A stretch of DNA of 64,000 nucleotides from Massospora cicadina (lineage: Eukaryota; Entomophthoromycota; Entomophthoromycetes; Entomophthorales; Entomophthoraceae). This document shows, piece after piece, positions 1 to 11,800 of the stretch. Under the pieces are notes generated by a model that saw only the letters and a program-made list of their open reading frames with translations, searched no databases and had not been told where the DNA came from. The position numbers and the translations under genes are program-made. How positions within the stretch are numbered: position 1 is the stretch's first letter; every line of letters begins with the position of its first letter. The stretch is from assembly GCA_022478985.1 (NCBI GenBank), contig JAKSZP010017505.1, positions 1 through 64,000 on the forward strand, in the 5' to 3' direction.

Positions 1-1118
1 GTCTTGAATTGAATGGGTTGCAAAAGTGTTTGCAACGAGAAAGAAAATTAATTAATTATATTAAAGTATGCTTTATTCTCAGAGGATTAATTAGAAAAGT
101 GTCTGTGAGAGTTATAATGGGATATGATAACTATTGTTGGTTGTAATTCTAATGGGATATTAGACAATCCATAGGGACTTATTCTGCTTATTACTGACGT
201 TCAATCAGGAAGGACCCACATGAAATTAACAGGTGATTTGATTATTGATCTAATTATTGTTAATCTGTTTAAGTCATATGAGCAATTAAAATTTGTCATT
301 AGTTAATAAAGAGCTTATTTTGGCTGATAGGCGTTGATAGCATTTTGGTAAAACTTGTGGATTAAATTTTATCTAACGCAACCTGTTTTTAATGGGTAAA
401 AGCTCCCATTACATAAGTAGGTTGCCAGCTTATAAAAGTATAATCCGCTGGAATGAAAGAAAGCGTTATCACACATTCTTAACTCAACCCAGAAGGGGTC
501 ATGTCCTATTTGGCGGCGAAGTCAACAAGTTGGATAAAAAATTATAGCTTTGGTGACTCCAGAAGTTTAATCCATTGGCAATGGCTGCCGTTACTATTGG
601 GGCGCTAACTTAAGAGCGGGGCGCTGGAGCTCCTTATATGTTCCCTTGATTTATTTTATAGCAGAAAGTTGAAATTCTCATAGATAATTAACAGTTATAC
701 AATTGTATATTTTTATTATTGTGATTAGAGTTGAAGTATAGCTATCTTTTGTCTAGATATTGCTTTCAAGTTCTCCAGGAGCTCATGCATTAAGAGCGTA
801 AGGGAAAAGCTCTCTTAATCCATAAGTTACATCTAGAGAAAGAGTTGAAGGGATAGGATACTTGTTGTCTGGAAGAAGTCAAGTTCTTCAAAGATAGAAG
901 GAAGTTCGTTAACACCAGTCAAGCTTTGGAGACAATACCTAATTTGGTTGTAAAATTTAACTAAGAATATATTACTCATACTATTGTCAATCCATTCAGT
1001 TACTATATAAAAAGTCTATTACAACAAAACTAACTGAACCTGTGTTTTATACTTAAAAGTTTACACCTGGTGCTTACTATAGGAAATAGTTGAGTAGCCC
1101 AGAATTAAAAAGTTTATA
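1..1118 (+). repeat. E0 5' LTR (left end cut by the window)
   Basis: This stretch aligns along its length with 43.5-44.66 kb. Shared blocks include the region around 560-660 (GGCAATGGCTGCCGTTAC here, GGCAACAGCTGCTGTTCC in the other copy) and the block around 730-900. A TATA-like TTATAAAAG lies near 433. The end at about 1118 is set by where homology with the 3' copy stops. It ends in a duplicated tail described in Part 2. Confidence 0.75.
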
Positions 1119-1120
1119 TG

Positions 1121-1136
1121 TTGTGCTCACTACAGG
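1121..1136 (+). promoter_or_regulatory. E0 primer-binding site
   Basis: TTGTGCTCACTACAGG directly follows the 5' LTR. The same motif, usually TGGTGCTCACTACAGG, follows the 5' LTR of M1, M2, P1 and M3, as expected for a site paired with the CCA end of a tRNA. The tRNA species is not identified. A second, more degraded copy lies at 1069-1083. Confidence 0.6.
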
Positions 1137-1259
1137 AATAGTCGAGTTTCCAGGCCAAAAATCATATAGATAACGTATCAGCAGAATATCATACAAGATA
1201 AAATTCAAATTTTTTTGATGGAATTGTAAACCGTTAAAAATAATGTGCTAAACTCAGCT

Positions 1260-2720
1260 TCAAAGCCAATCTTGCTGATTTAGATGAGCAATTGATGAAA
1301 GCTGAGGAGTACATAGAAAAAGTTGCCAAGGTTAACAACGAGCTTTATGGAAAGGTCGCCTCCTTGAAATAGAAGGATAACAAAGTGATCAGAGTTTTTA
1401 TTTAAGGAACTGATAGGGAAGTGGATTAGAATGCTTTTGCTAGACTCAGGAAGATGTAGCGAAGAATCTTAAAGTACTTAATAGAATGCAAAAATCACAA
1501 ATGTGGTTTCATCCGAATAAAGAAAAATGAAGTAAACAATGAGATGCACAAAAACCAGATGTAAAAGATACAGTCTCAAGAAGTATGCCTGGAGCTTTTG
1601 CTGAATTTTATAGATGACTTTCATAAATACAACTATCACTAGTTGAGTTGTTGAGCAAGGGATCTCCTGACGTGTAGGAACAGAAATGACACATAACACT
1701 TAAAATTATCCATTTTTTACTGGAAAAATGCGCCAGTACTTTTTCGCCTATTTTAAATGATTATTTTGCTATAGGGACTTACAAAAAGCATTAACCATGA
1801 CGAACTTCTTGGATACCTACTATCAAAATCTGGTGTAGCCCCATCCCATTGGGGATAATTGGATGTACAGCGACGCCAATGAAGAGATTATGATTGAGTT
1901 TAGTAATCCTACTTTAATAGATAACTAAAAAGAGAAGACTATGGGAATTCAATTCAAGAAGGATGAAATATCAGTCAAAATAAAAATAAACTTATCAGTA
2001 ATCATAAATTCTGGCTGATGCAAAAGTTTTTTTTAGATTTCAATGCATGTATAGCAAAACAAAAGGCGCTTTTGGTACTATAAAGAGTTGCACCATGATA
2101 TTTTTCAGCGCTTACAAACCAAACTTTACATCACAGATGGTGGAGTATTTCAAGATTCTAGGAGCAACATTTGAACACAGTTTAATAAACCTACAAAGCT
2201 GTATCCACCAAATCTTATAACACAGTGAAATTCAGTGAACCTAATAAGGAACAACAGAATCGAGTAACAATGAGAATTAAACCTAAAAGAACCAAAGAGG
2301 ATGAAAAGGCTCAAATATGCTCCATCAATGTGGAAAACTAAGCCATATAGTTGCTCTATGTTTGTTCAAGAATCCTAAAGAGCTAACTCTGGTGCAGCTT
2401 AAAGAAAAAGAAAACAGACCAGTAATTTGGGAAAAGGGCCAGCAGTCTAGATATGGAACAGTATAGCACTGCAATCAAACTTGCTCTCCCTAACATATTC
2501 AAAAATGACTCGATATTTCCAATAATTTGTAAATGAAGATACACCTGCTATACTCTATAGGGTGGTAAATTTGTATGTGAATGCAATCACCTGAGCAAAG
2601 GGAAGGTGATGTACACTAAAATTGTGAAGGAGGTTTCTCAGCCATATTCTTTTTAATTAGCAGAGAATGTCAGAACTGGTAAAAGCACCAAAGAACTACT
2701 CTAGATCAAACTTGATTATG
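1260..2720 (+). pseudogene. E0 gag remnant with CCHC-type zinc knuckle
   Basis: Gag packages the element RNA into the virus-like particle. Around 1270-1370 one frame reads ADLDEQLMKAEEYIEKVAKV, a charged coiled-coil-like stretch. At 2140-2160 the string ILGATF matches the same string in M1 gag (about 17.25 kb). At 2320-2361 a frame reads LHQCGKLSHIVALC, a C-X2-C-X4-H-X4-C knuckle whose first Cys has become Leu. Several stops and frame changes interrupt it. The region ends at 2725, where C1 is inserted. The assignment rests on the knuckle and the parallel with M1. Confidence 0.6.
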
Positions 2721-2725
2721 CAAAC

Positions 2726-4066
2726 TGTAAGGATCCAAGCCAAACTCATATGATTAGATCGCACAATTCACCCCCTTTTGATCAAAAAAGGTGAACAGAT
2801 CCCAAGATTTTCCGCTGGAAAAAAGCGGATCTGGGACACACCCTTGATAAATTTTAGTTTCCGCCACCCTCCTAGTCTCAATTTCATAATAAGATGAAAA
2901 AAGGGAGATAAAAATTCCGCCTTGAAGATCAATTTGGACAAAATTTGCGTGGAAAAATTGGGAGAATCTGCAACAAAATATGAGGGCAATTGGGTGGCTT
3001 GAGACCATTATCCATACAGAACTGTAGATACAAAGGCCAATCTGGTGGAAACTCATGGAAAATAAGAAATATCTAATTAGAAAAATTATGAGCAATGAAA
3101 GGTTACTGTAAATACAACAAATGAGTGAAGTTTAGCAACAGGAGCTGCAACTTGGGCCACCCACAATGTACAAACTGTGATATGGCACAAAGGTCCCGGC
3201 GTTTTAGAGAAGATCTGAACGCCCGTTGTATGAAGTATTACAAAATCTCTGCTCCTCAATTCCCTCAAGCTATAAAAACATAGCGCTTTGTAAAGGTAGA
3301 TTGCTGTTTTATTTTATAACATCCTTAATAAATTATTACTCCCTCAAAATAATTTAGATATTTTATAGGTTTCAAAAATCCTGGTTGCCCCAAAGGAACC
3401 ACCACAACTAATGGAAGGCCCCCGCTCATTAGTATCAGTAATGGTCATGGCGTCTCATTGTAGATTACCACGTTAGCCTACCTTAGAAAAGAAACCTCAG
3501 GATCATCCCCCTAGAAGTTTCGCACACCATACTTGACCAAGGAGATATATACTTGGATTATCAACCTGAGCAAAATGCTGAATTGTTCAACTTAATTTAC
3601 TGCACTTATGAAGAGAATGCAAATGCTGAGAAGAAGCGAAAGTTCAACTCAAATTACTGCACTTACAAAGCAAATGATAATGATAAACCAGCAGATGCAC
3701 CCTTGGAGAGAACTGTTGGGATTTGAACTGATGAGACCATTGTTACTCCCCAATATCAAGTGACATCCAAATGAGTCATAGATTTTGCCAAATGTACACA
3801 TTTGATGAACGGAACTGTCTCCAACACCCAACCCAACTAGTCAGCCTTTGATGCTCAAAAGCCTGTTCAATACTAATGCCAGTGATCAGCCTGGTGGTCA
3901 GTACAGTAAATATATTCATCAATCAATATTTCCTTCATTTTTCTCACCATTGATCTTATGCTAGAATCATCATAACGGCGATGCCATGCGGACTGTAAAT
4001 GCTGTCATGAGTATTGAGTACTTTCAATTGAAGCAAGTCTTTCCTTGGTACAATAATTAATTGACA
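2726..4066 (+). repeat. C1 5' LTR
   Basis: It pairs with 9848-9964 joined to 31335-32554. Both copies start TGTAAGGATCC and carry a TATA box (TATAAAAA at 3271; TATAAAAG at 31761) and an AATAAA signal about 55 bp further on (3327; 31816), as expected for U3 and R. The last 22 bases line up without gaps and end in ACA in both copies. Divergence between copies looks high, so insertion is old. No clear tRNA-type primer site follows 4066; self-priming is possible but not shown. Confidence 0.8.
3271..3277 (+). promoter_or_regulatory. TATA box in C1 5' LTR
   Basis: TATAAAA lies about 545 bases into the LTR and is followed by AATAAA at 3327-3332. The 3' LTR has the same pair at 31761 and 31816, so the spacing is conserved between copies. 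Transcription would start a few tens of bases downstream. Confidence 0.55.
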
Positions 4067-4189
4067 TAATAACCCATCCAATCAACATGGCTGTTATATT
4101 GTTGGCCAGAATTTGTTAAACCTGGGCTCTTCAATAGCTAAAAAAAGTTTGCATGGCCTTAAGCACACTCATGACATGTTGGTCATGGG

Positions 4190-5160
4190 TACCGTTGATC
4201 TGAGCCATTAAACAAGTGCCGCTCATTTTAGCACCATATACAATTTACCCCTTGAGCGCACAAACGTGCAACATACTGGTGATAGGACTCACCTTATGCC
4301 ATTTGGCAAAGTGGCTCACCAGATGTTGAGAGTTCTGGCAGAACTCAAATCGCAATTCACATTAAATAGAACCATGGAGGCCTTAAAAGTTCAACAAACC
4401 ATGGCCCTACTGAACGCCTTTTATGGTGAAGCTAAAATCTGGGCTTTACCCTTCTGTATCAGAACTCGCACCTACGGAAGTCACCCCTCCTAACTTTTTA
4501 CCATTGTTTTGTCTATGGTGGCCACCCTGGAGTCAGGGCCACACCTATTGTTTCAACTGTTTCTGCAGCTAGGGTTAGCCATGAGCTTAGAAGACCACAT
4601 AAAGCCTACCACCAACTAGTGGACTCCCTCCAATCACCAGAAGACAAGGCCATCACTGCGTTCCAGGCTTTCTTTAACCAAGGAGAGGGGTCACACATAG
4701 CATGGTACAATGGATTTTGAACTTTGGAGGGTGCATACAAGCTGGCCCAATAAATCAAGGCCCTTCCCAGCAACTGAGCTACCCAAAATTTCAGCCACCC
4801 TTAAGCCACACGTTTGCTACACTAAAACAGCCCCATCATCCCACAAGGATGGTGTACTTGTATTATTCAATTTATGAGGAGAAATCAAAAAACGAAACAG
4901 TCATGTAACAAGATACAGAAGTGACCAAAGCAGCTAACTCCATCCCAACGGGAGATGACCAACTAGATGTCCCCTTGCATGCACCATAAGTACTGGCCCT
5001 CGCTCCCTACGTCCCCAATGCCACGGGAGAGAGAGGCCAAGGGGGTGTCAGCCTCATGTCCCACAACTTTAGCACGCTCCCCCAAAACCACACAGCACAG
5101 CCAGCCCACTTTTCAATCTTTCAAATCCCTCATTAACAATCGGATACCATGAGGATTTTA
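4190..5160 (+). pseudogene. C1 gag remnant
   Basis: A frame from 4266 to 4490 reads HLMPFGKVAHQMLRVLAELK followed by about 50 further codons. A shift near 4490 continues with residues including DSLQSPEDKAITAFQAFFNQ and a short stretch ending HIAWYNGF (about 4610-4720), which resembles the capsid part of chromovirus Gag. The 4960-5150 stretch is Pro/Ser/Thr-rich. I see no intact zinc knuckle. The product would be the structural Gag; the call follows from position between LTR and protease. Confidence 0.55.
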
Positions 5161-5559
5161 GTAATTAAGGCCTACCCACACGGACCAAGACTAATGAAAC
5201 TCATTGTTGAAGTATCAAACAGACCCCTCGGCACCCTATTCATTTACATTGACCTGGAGGCCCCAGAATTGTCCCCCTAATAGCTGAAGACAATTGAACA
5301 AAATAAAATGGATCGCTGCTGTAATCTCATTACTGAGGATCTCAGCCACGTACACCCATTGACAGATTTGTCAGACCCAACATCATCCCGCTCTTATACA
5401 CCTGTGTGGCAGCAATGCCTTCACGTTTTCTCAGCAATTCACAGGAATGATCAAGGTGACCGCACATGCTAATACCACTACTGGAGTATGTGCCTTTAAC
5501 AGCCTCAATAAATTCAATTGTGTTTATATCTTGTTTGCTGTAGATATTACATTTGGTCC

Positions 5560-5665
5560 AGATGGGCAGTGATGAACGCAATAATTGACATGGGAGCTTT
5601 GGAAATTCTATCAATATTAAGATGGCGCAAGGATTAGACCTGGAATTTACCATGGGGCGTCCATC
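5560..5665 (+). pseudogene. C1 aspartic protease remnant
   Basis: The frame reads NAIIDMGALE, matching the retropepsin active-site pattern (D-S/T-G-A) with Met in place of Ser/Thr. It is followed by a frame containing MAQGLDLEF. In life this cuts the Gag-Pol precursor. It lies between gag and RT as expected. Only the active-site neighbourhood is recognisable, and the surrounding frame is broken. Confidence 0.5.
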
Positions 5666-5999
5666 ATGCGGGCCTCTAGGGTACTAATGGTACCAAGCCT
5701 ACGTGTGAGCTGTTACATTTCTCAGCCCATAGCCATCAGTTTTATGTAAATTTATTGGCAATTCCAAACCCACTCTACCTCATGATCCTGGGTGTAATAT
5801 GGTAGCACCAACAGGAAGTTACTATTAGCCTTGAGCGGAACATGCTCGCCTTTTTGACCTACTATCATACTGGCAAATTCATCTGCTCCTAAAGCTTCAA
5901 AAGGAAACGCTTTGGTGGCCTTGATGGAATACTTTAACTCGAGTAAAGTAGCTAATTTGCACTGACTCCCTCAATACTAAAACCATAAAAAGAAATTTT

Positions 6000-7290
6000 T
6001 AATGTGGACAAGGAGAACTACTTGCCACTTCACTCTGAGTTTGACATTGACTTCCGCCTAATAGTGGATCTCATTAAGATCAATTTTCCTCAATAGGTGT
6101 ATAACTTCGCTGAGGATCAGGCCTTAAAAGTTTGCATTGATGAGATGATGACCTAGGGATGTTAAATAAAAAAGACTTTAATGGTGTCATCTACTGTTGT
6201 ATTGCCCAAGATCCTGATGGCACCCTACAACCTTGTGTGATTATGGCCACTTTAATAACGTCACAGTGCCTGATCCCTACCCCTTCCACTGGAGGCTGCA
6301 ATAATAAGAGTGAATGAAAGTCAAAAGTGTTTTCAACATTGGACCTAGTAAATGTTTTTTGCCAGGCCCAAGTGAAGGAGGGCATGAATGGCTGACAGCT
6401 ATCCGTAAACGCCACAGTATAATCAGTTTAAGGTATGCCGTTTGGGCTTAAAAATGACCCTACCATCTTCCAGTAGATTATTGAATTCGCGCAAGGCAAA
6501 CTCCACCTTACGTGCGCTGTGGTGTATATTGACGAGATCCTGATTCACTACCCCACACCAGAGAAATAGAAACAAGGACCTTGTGGTCGTGGACGCCGCT
6601 TTTCAGCGCGCAGTTCTTTGGCAAACCTTTTGAAATGCAATTTTCTAAGACAAAAACCAGTTCCTTAAAAACTTGGTACTCAAAGATGGTCACTCCACTG
6701 CTCTATCCAATCTGGAGGCAATAAGGACGTGGGCAACGCCCACCACCCAGTGGCAGCTTCGCTTTTTCCTGGGATCTGTCACCTTCTTAAAAATTCTCCC
6801 CTGTGATCTCAGAATTGGCCACCCCCTCCACCCACTAACAGGAAAAAATGAGTCATTCATCTGGATGAAAGAATGCCAGTAGCTTTCAAAGCTTTCAAAG
6901 AGGTTTTTTCTTCAGCAACAGTCATGAGATGCGCCAATGTAGACAAGTTGTTTAATGTAGCATGCTTATGCCTAAGGCACAGACGGGGGGACAGTACTGT
7001 TACAGGAACCCGAGAGCCTTAAACACCCAGTGCCACACTACTCTAGGAACTCATAGGCGCCAAATGATCATGGCAATATACAACAAAGAGCTGACTTCAG
7101 TAGCTTGTGCAATGATGCACTGGCAATATCTGCTTTATGGAGCAAAGCAAATGGTGACTATGCGCATAAACCCCAAATCACTTATATATTGTTGCAAACT
7201 TCAGAAATTACCCCTAGACAAACCAGAATGTAACGAGAACACCTTAACTTCAATATCAGATATGATTTCGTCAAGGGGCTAACAATCATA
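6000..7290 (+). pseudogene. C1 reverse transcriptase and RNase H remnant
   Basis: RT motifs appear in order: PDPYPFHW (about 6270-6290), STLDLVNVFCQAQVKEG (6330-6380), MPFGLKNDPTIFQ (6430-6475) and VVYIDEILIH (about 6515-6550), the last being the catalytic Y-x-D-D box with the second Asp changed to Glu. RNase H follows, with NKELTSVACAMMHWQYLLYG at about 7080-7140. At least two frameshifts (about 6390 and 6550) and several stops are present. It would copy element RNA into DNA. Confidence 0.85.
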
Positions 7291-7689
7291 TTACTGAATA
7301 TACTTAGTAGTAGCCATTCCAACAGATCATATCAAAAGGAGGGGATTGAGTTAGTTATGATGAATCCCTCCAACAAGTATTGCCTGAGACACCAGTGGAA
7401 TTAGTAGTTATTGCCACAATGTAGCCCCACAACGGCCAAAACCCAAACCCCCAAGAACATAGCTGAACCCACAGACAACCCCACAGGCCTCACACAACAG
7501 GATACCCCCAAAACTGGCCCAACAACCAGAGTTGAATGTTCCATTATGGATGCAGTACTGGATGAACAATCAGGAACCACCGAAGACAATCCCTAGGGGA
7601 CAAGATACATTTGGAAAATTCCCTCCAATTGGTACACAAAAAAAATAGAGAGATCTACTATTGGATCACATATGAGTACCTATATTTTT

Positions 7690-8760
7690 ATGCTTGCGGG
7701 TCATAAAAGAACATCATGATCCACAGAAAATGGGTCACCCTGGAAGCAAGAAGACCATCAACCTGATAAAAAGAGCATATGAATTGAACTGACTTCAGAG
7801 GATATGCAAATTGTATAGAATGTTTCCTAACCTGCGCGTGATCCAAAGTTGATAGAACAGGGAGAAATGGAATGTTAAATCCAATGCAATAAAAAGCAGG
7901 ACCATGGACTTGGGTTTCAGTCAACTTTAGCATTGGCCTTCCCACTTCAAAGGGATTTAACATGATCATGGTAGTAGTGGTTATATTACTAAAATATGGC
8001 CTGTTTGTCCCATGTTTGGCTACAACCAAGGCGGAAGACATGGCCCATTTATTCTTGACCCAAATCTTTACTATGTTCAGGGTACCGCAAGAAATAATAA
8101 GTGATAGAGGGCCATAGTTTACCTCAATATTCTGGGATGACTTGTGCGAAACCCTGCACATGAAACCATGCTAATTGTCGGCGTTTCACCACAGTCCACT
8201 GGACAAACTGATCAGACCAACCAGTCACTTGAGTAATACCTACAGTGCCATTCACCGCTGCTCAGAACTAGCGGGCAGGTGACCTGGCATTAGAACAGTA
8301 TTTGCACAACAATTTTTGCATGTCTTTACAGTAATGTCATCGCTTTATGCCAACTTGGGTTAAAAACTTCCTTCACAATTGGGCCCCAGATATGCAAAAA
8401 CATCCTCAAGGCAGATAATTTTGCAACAAACCTCCAGAAGATACACCAACAAGTGCAGAGGAAGCTAATGATTGCTCCCAAGATGCCAAGCGGTTTGCAG
8501 ATCAAAATTGCAAACCAGCTCCAGGATATCAGTTGGGTGATCTGGTGATGGTGGACACAAAAATCTCAATCTTGAGGTGGCAGCGCAAACCAGCCTGCAA
8601 GAGGGCAGGACTCTTCCCCATGAGCAGAGTTTTTAATAATGGGTCCTTCCAATTGGAGCTAACACTTCACTGGAAAATTCTTAAATAGTTTCATGATTTT
8701 GGGCTGTCACAGTTCAAGGGCAAGAAACTGGAAGAGATCAAACCAACAATGATAGAGGTG
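7690..8760 (+). pseudogene. C1 integrase remnant
   Basis: A degraded zinc-binding start (GHPGSKKTI and following, about 7735) precedes a core with QEIISDRGP (8085-8115; second catalytic Asp) and, after a frameshift, GVSPQSTGQTDQTNQSLE (8180-8235), where gypsy integrases normally have Y-H-P-Q-T-D-G-Q-T-E. The C-terminal part contains GYQLGDLVMVDTK (8535-8575) and SRVFNNGSFQLEL (8625-8665), typical of the GPY/F-type tail. It would insert the DNA copy into the genome. It is dead through stops and frameshifts. Confidence 0.8.
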
Positions 8761-8765
8761 CACTA

Positions 8766-8880
8766 GAATTCGAGGTGGAGAAAATCATGGGCTAAGAAGA
8801 ATCAAGCGGTGAAATCCAATACCTAGTGGCATAAAAATTGATGCTCCGTCTGGTACAATAGTTGGATTCCAGCCCTTGTC
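8766..8880 (+). pseudogene. C1 chromodomain remnant at the integrase C-terminus
   Basis: The frame reads EFEVEKIMG, stop, EESSGEIQYLVA. The pattern VEKI ... YLV is the usual chromodomain core, and the position just after the integrase tail fits a chromovirus. In this family the domain steers integration towards modified histones. The rest of the domain is lost after a stop or frameshift near 8833. Confidence 0.7.
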
Positions 8881-8889
8881 AGGGTGAAG

Positions 8890-9847
8890 CCTGACATTAA
8901 TGGCGTTTTTGAGATCTCAAGGATTATCTATCAGAATAAGAGGATATGTGCTGAAGTTAGATCGATTAATTGCATATCAAACTATAATTGTAAAGGGTAT
9001 GGTTCAATTAATCGCTTAAATTGCCTCAGTTTGGGATGATATTAAGTCGATTAATTGCAGCAACACAAATTTACAATGAGACTGAGAAAAATTTCACTTC
9101 TTTCAAGAACATATTTAAATCGCAATCCTATAATCTCAAAAGATGAATATTGAGCTGTTTAAAATTACTTAGCTTAGGTAAGTCCCTGGAATTTGGATGA
9201 GTTATAAAATAGGACATTTTTATATTTAATCTTTGTGGTCAATAAAATATTAACATATGCTAAATTCTTTAAGTACATATATGTTATTATAATAGTTCCA
9301 TATATCTTATAGTAAACAAGCTATAAAGTCTAATACATTTATATAATAAAAACTGCATCAATTTTTACAGACTCTAATTGAAAACACCTTAGATCCTATA
9401 GCCATATGTGCAGAAACACTTAACCCAGAACCAATCCCTCTTCCATTAAATTCATGTCCAAACATAGCTGGTGAGCTGGCCTTAACAGGAATGGGAGCGG
9501 TTGAAGAAATCCTTCCTTTTTTAAGGTTAAACTGCCAAGTTGTCCTTATCATTTTCTATTTGGTGCACACCGCCCCTTTGTTATACTGGACCTTTAGTTC
9601 AGGATTAGCAAGTTCATGGCTTGCTATCTCAAAATTTAAAAAGATACCAGACCCTGACAGCCCATTACTGTACCAACTGTCATGATTTAATCAAATACCT
9701 CCACGCTTGAAATTCCGCCATCCTAGTGCCTTCTGCTATGAAACCCCCATCCATCTTGGCTATCAAGCCTCCCTATCACAAAAGAATTATGCTATATATA
9801 AGCGTCCTGGAGAGAGGATTAGATATTTTTCTTTTAGGAAAGGGTAA
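8890..9847 (+). other. C1 region between chromodomain and 3' LTR
   Basis: This is about 960 bp with no recognised domain. The first half is AT-rich and repeats the motif TCGATTAATTGCA (near 8970 and 9046). A small hairpin-like GTCAGG...CCTGAC sits at about 8878-8896. From about 9360 to 9685 a frame is open on the plus strand for roughly 100 codons, with a hydrophobic stretch (VVLIIFYLVHTAPLLYW). I cannot tell whether it is real. The end, AGGAAAGGGTAA (9836-9847), is a fair polypurine tract next to the 3' LTR. Confidence 0.4.
9836..9847 (+). promoter_or_regulatory. C1 polypurine tract
   Basis: AGGAAAGGGTAA abuts the 3' LTR start TGTAAGG at 9848. Such tracts prime plus-strand DNA synthesis. 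Confidence 0.55.
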
Positions 9848-9964
9848 TGTAAGGATCCCAGCTACACCCATATAGTTAGATTGCACAATTAACCCCTTTT
9901 GATCCGTGTAGGGGAACAGATCCTAGGCTTTTCCACTAGAAAAGATACCAGATCTGAGACATAA
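9848..9964 (+). repeat. C1 3' LTR, left part (cut by M1)
   Basis: It starts TGTAAGGATCC and matches the first ~115 bases of the C1 5' LTR. It stops at CATAA, the left target duplication of M1, and resumes at 31335. Confidence 0.8.
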
Positions 9965-11086
9965 TGTAAAAATTTATGGGGATTGATCACTTTTCGGCCA
10001 ATAAACCATAAAAACTTATTACTTACACAGGTTTGATTTTGTACAATTCGTCCACGTTGTATGATAGCTAATATAATTAGTTGAAAATAGTATGACGAAA
10101 AAAAACCATAGTTGACCGGAACTCCTAGATCTTGGCCCAACGCTAAGCCAGTATTTCCGCTTGAAATACTTGTGATGTCTTGAATAGGGACTCGTTCCCT
10201 CACACTGTCTAACTCAATCTTCTCTTAGATTCCCAATGCTGGTTTCTCCAGTTTGACACACAGCGGCAGCAATTCCCAATTTGATTCCATTTCTTCTATG
10301 GATCTCCGCTCATATCCTTACTCTTTTCCTTAAAAGTCTCCCAATTATTGCACACAGCAATAGTATCCCTGAAAAAGAATAAAACAAATTAAAACTGATA
10401 AAGTGTACATAGCTAGTATATTTACTGTATACTCTATCAACTATCTCTTCATTGGTGAGTTCAAGGGAATTTATAGTGGGGGATTTGGCGCCCAACCCTC
10501 AGTTGACACCTCTTAGATAAATTGGCAGCCGTTGCCATTGAATCACCCATCCTTGTCTCAGCAGTGATGGTTTTCTCCATCCTGACTAGGATCCCATCGT
10601 TAGACATCCTCAAAAACTAAGACGTAAAGAGTTGAAAACGTGTCCTTAACAATTTCCTCCTGATCCAAGAAAACCAGCCATATTTGGCAAGCGACCTGCT
10701 TAAGTAATTGGACTTGTTACCACTAAGGCAAGTCATAAACCAACTGATTAATTTTCTAGTTGCATGAGGCATCACTCGCCTTGCAACTTACTCCTTACAT
10801 TCAAAATCTTTTGGTGATGAAACCTGACTGATCCCAATCGTTACACCTGATAGTTAACAATTATCAGATGCCCCTATTTCTTTGGCAACTCTGCCTGACA
10901 AGATCTTAAGCAATTTTCCAGATCAATCCCCGATGGATCTGACCAGGTGAATAACCTAAAGTCCCCCAAAAATATTTACCCCAAAATAAGGGTCAACCAA
11001 TTTCCAATTCACCTTTCATTAAGGAATTACCTCTCAGCAATTCCTGATAATCTGGCTGGCTGGGAATATGGGCACTAATCTTAACA
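9965..11086 (-). repeat. M1 3' LTR
   Basis: It pairs with the split 5' LTR. On the minus strand it starts TGTTAAGATT and is preceded by a purine-rich GAGGGAGGATG (complement of 11087-11097). A TATA box (complement of about 10469-10476, CACTATAAATT) is conserved in the other copy at about 18788-18795. The middle (about 10140-10735) is far more alike between copies than either end. Confidence 0.85.
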
Positions 11087-11145
11087 CATCCTCCCTCTTG
11101 CCTAGATTCTCAGCGAGAAAAGGACCAGGGTAGGAGAACACTGCT

Positions 11146-11412
11146 TTGGATACTCAGTTGAATACTTCATTTGCTCAAGTGGAGTACAATCACCAACACT
11201 CAACGCTGCTCAGGACTACCTTCAGCGTGAAGCTCTTTTCCTCTTCCTCCTTGCTACTACCTACTCAGAGCATGGTTCCCAAGACCTTCTGTAATGCCAG
11301 GTTGATTGATCTACTTGTGGCAATATTAATCCCAGGCTCCAGTTTTCCCACTGTCAGGGCATATGACCCGCTGTCATATTCAAGATCTTGGTCCAGAATC
11401 CTCAATTTCTGA
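11146..11412 (+). CDS. Small open frame antisense to M1, next to its 3' LTR
   Basis: This is an 88-codon open frame opposite to the M1 genes. Part of it (KLFSSSSLLLP and on) loosely parallels the antisense frame of E0 at 43037-43393 (KLFPPYLLLAAAS and on), and both lie between integrase and 3' LTR. The sense strand here also shows a plausible degraded frame (with KLEPGINIATSRSINLAL), so either strand may have been coding. Function is unknown and I regard this as tentative. Confidence 0.25.
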   Translation: MDTQLNTSFAQVEYNHQHSTLLRTTFSVKLFSSSSLLLPTQSMVPKTFCNARLIDLLVAILIPGSSFPTVRAYDPLSYSRSWSRILNF

Positions 11413-11800
11413 TTTTCCTTGTCCTTATCAAAAGACTCTTGCCATCAATGTTTGTTTCATGGCCCAGTTAAGAATAATCATTTATACTCGCCCTTGTTAT
11501 TTTCTTCTCCTAACTTCATGGCTCACATTTTTCTGAATTCTTCTTTGGAGAGCTTATCACATTCTTTTTGAAATTAATTTCTCTGAAATTGGAGCTTAAT
11601 TGATTGTAGAGTGCATAATGTCGACTATTATAGAAGTCTGACATCCCCCTCTTGTCCAGCTCATATGTCAAATTCTGAGTCACAGTACCAACAGCTACTC
11701 AACATTTTGTCTGATCAAAGATCTTCAGCTCTTCCAGCAGATGAGTCGGGCTGCATGACGGAACCTCTTCTATGGTCCTTCCAGGACTCATACTCATTGT

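Noticed and set aside
2726..4066. This repeat (also at 9848-9964 plus 31335-32554) might be part of E0's internal region rather than an LTR.
   Set aside because: The exact CAAAC duplication at 2721-2725 and 32555-32559, the TATA and AATAAA signals and the chromodomain gene set between the copies make it the LTR pair of C1.
7401..8161. Open frames on the minus strand (62 and 157 codons).
   Set aside because: They lie opposite the C1 RNase H and integrase region, whose plus-strand motifs are recognisable; no support for a minus-strand gene.
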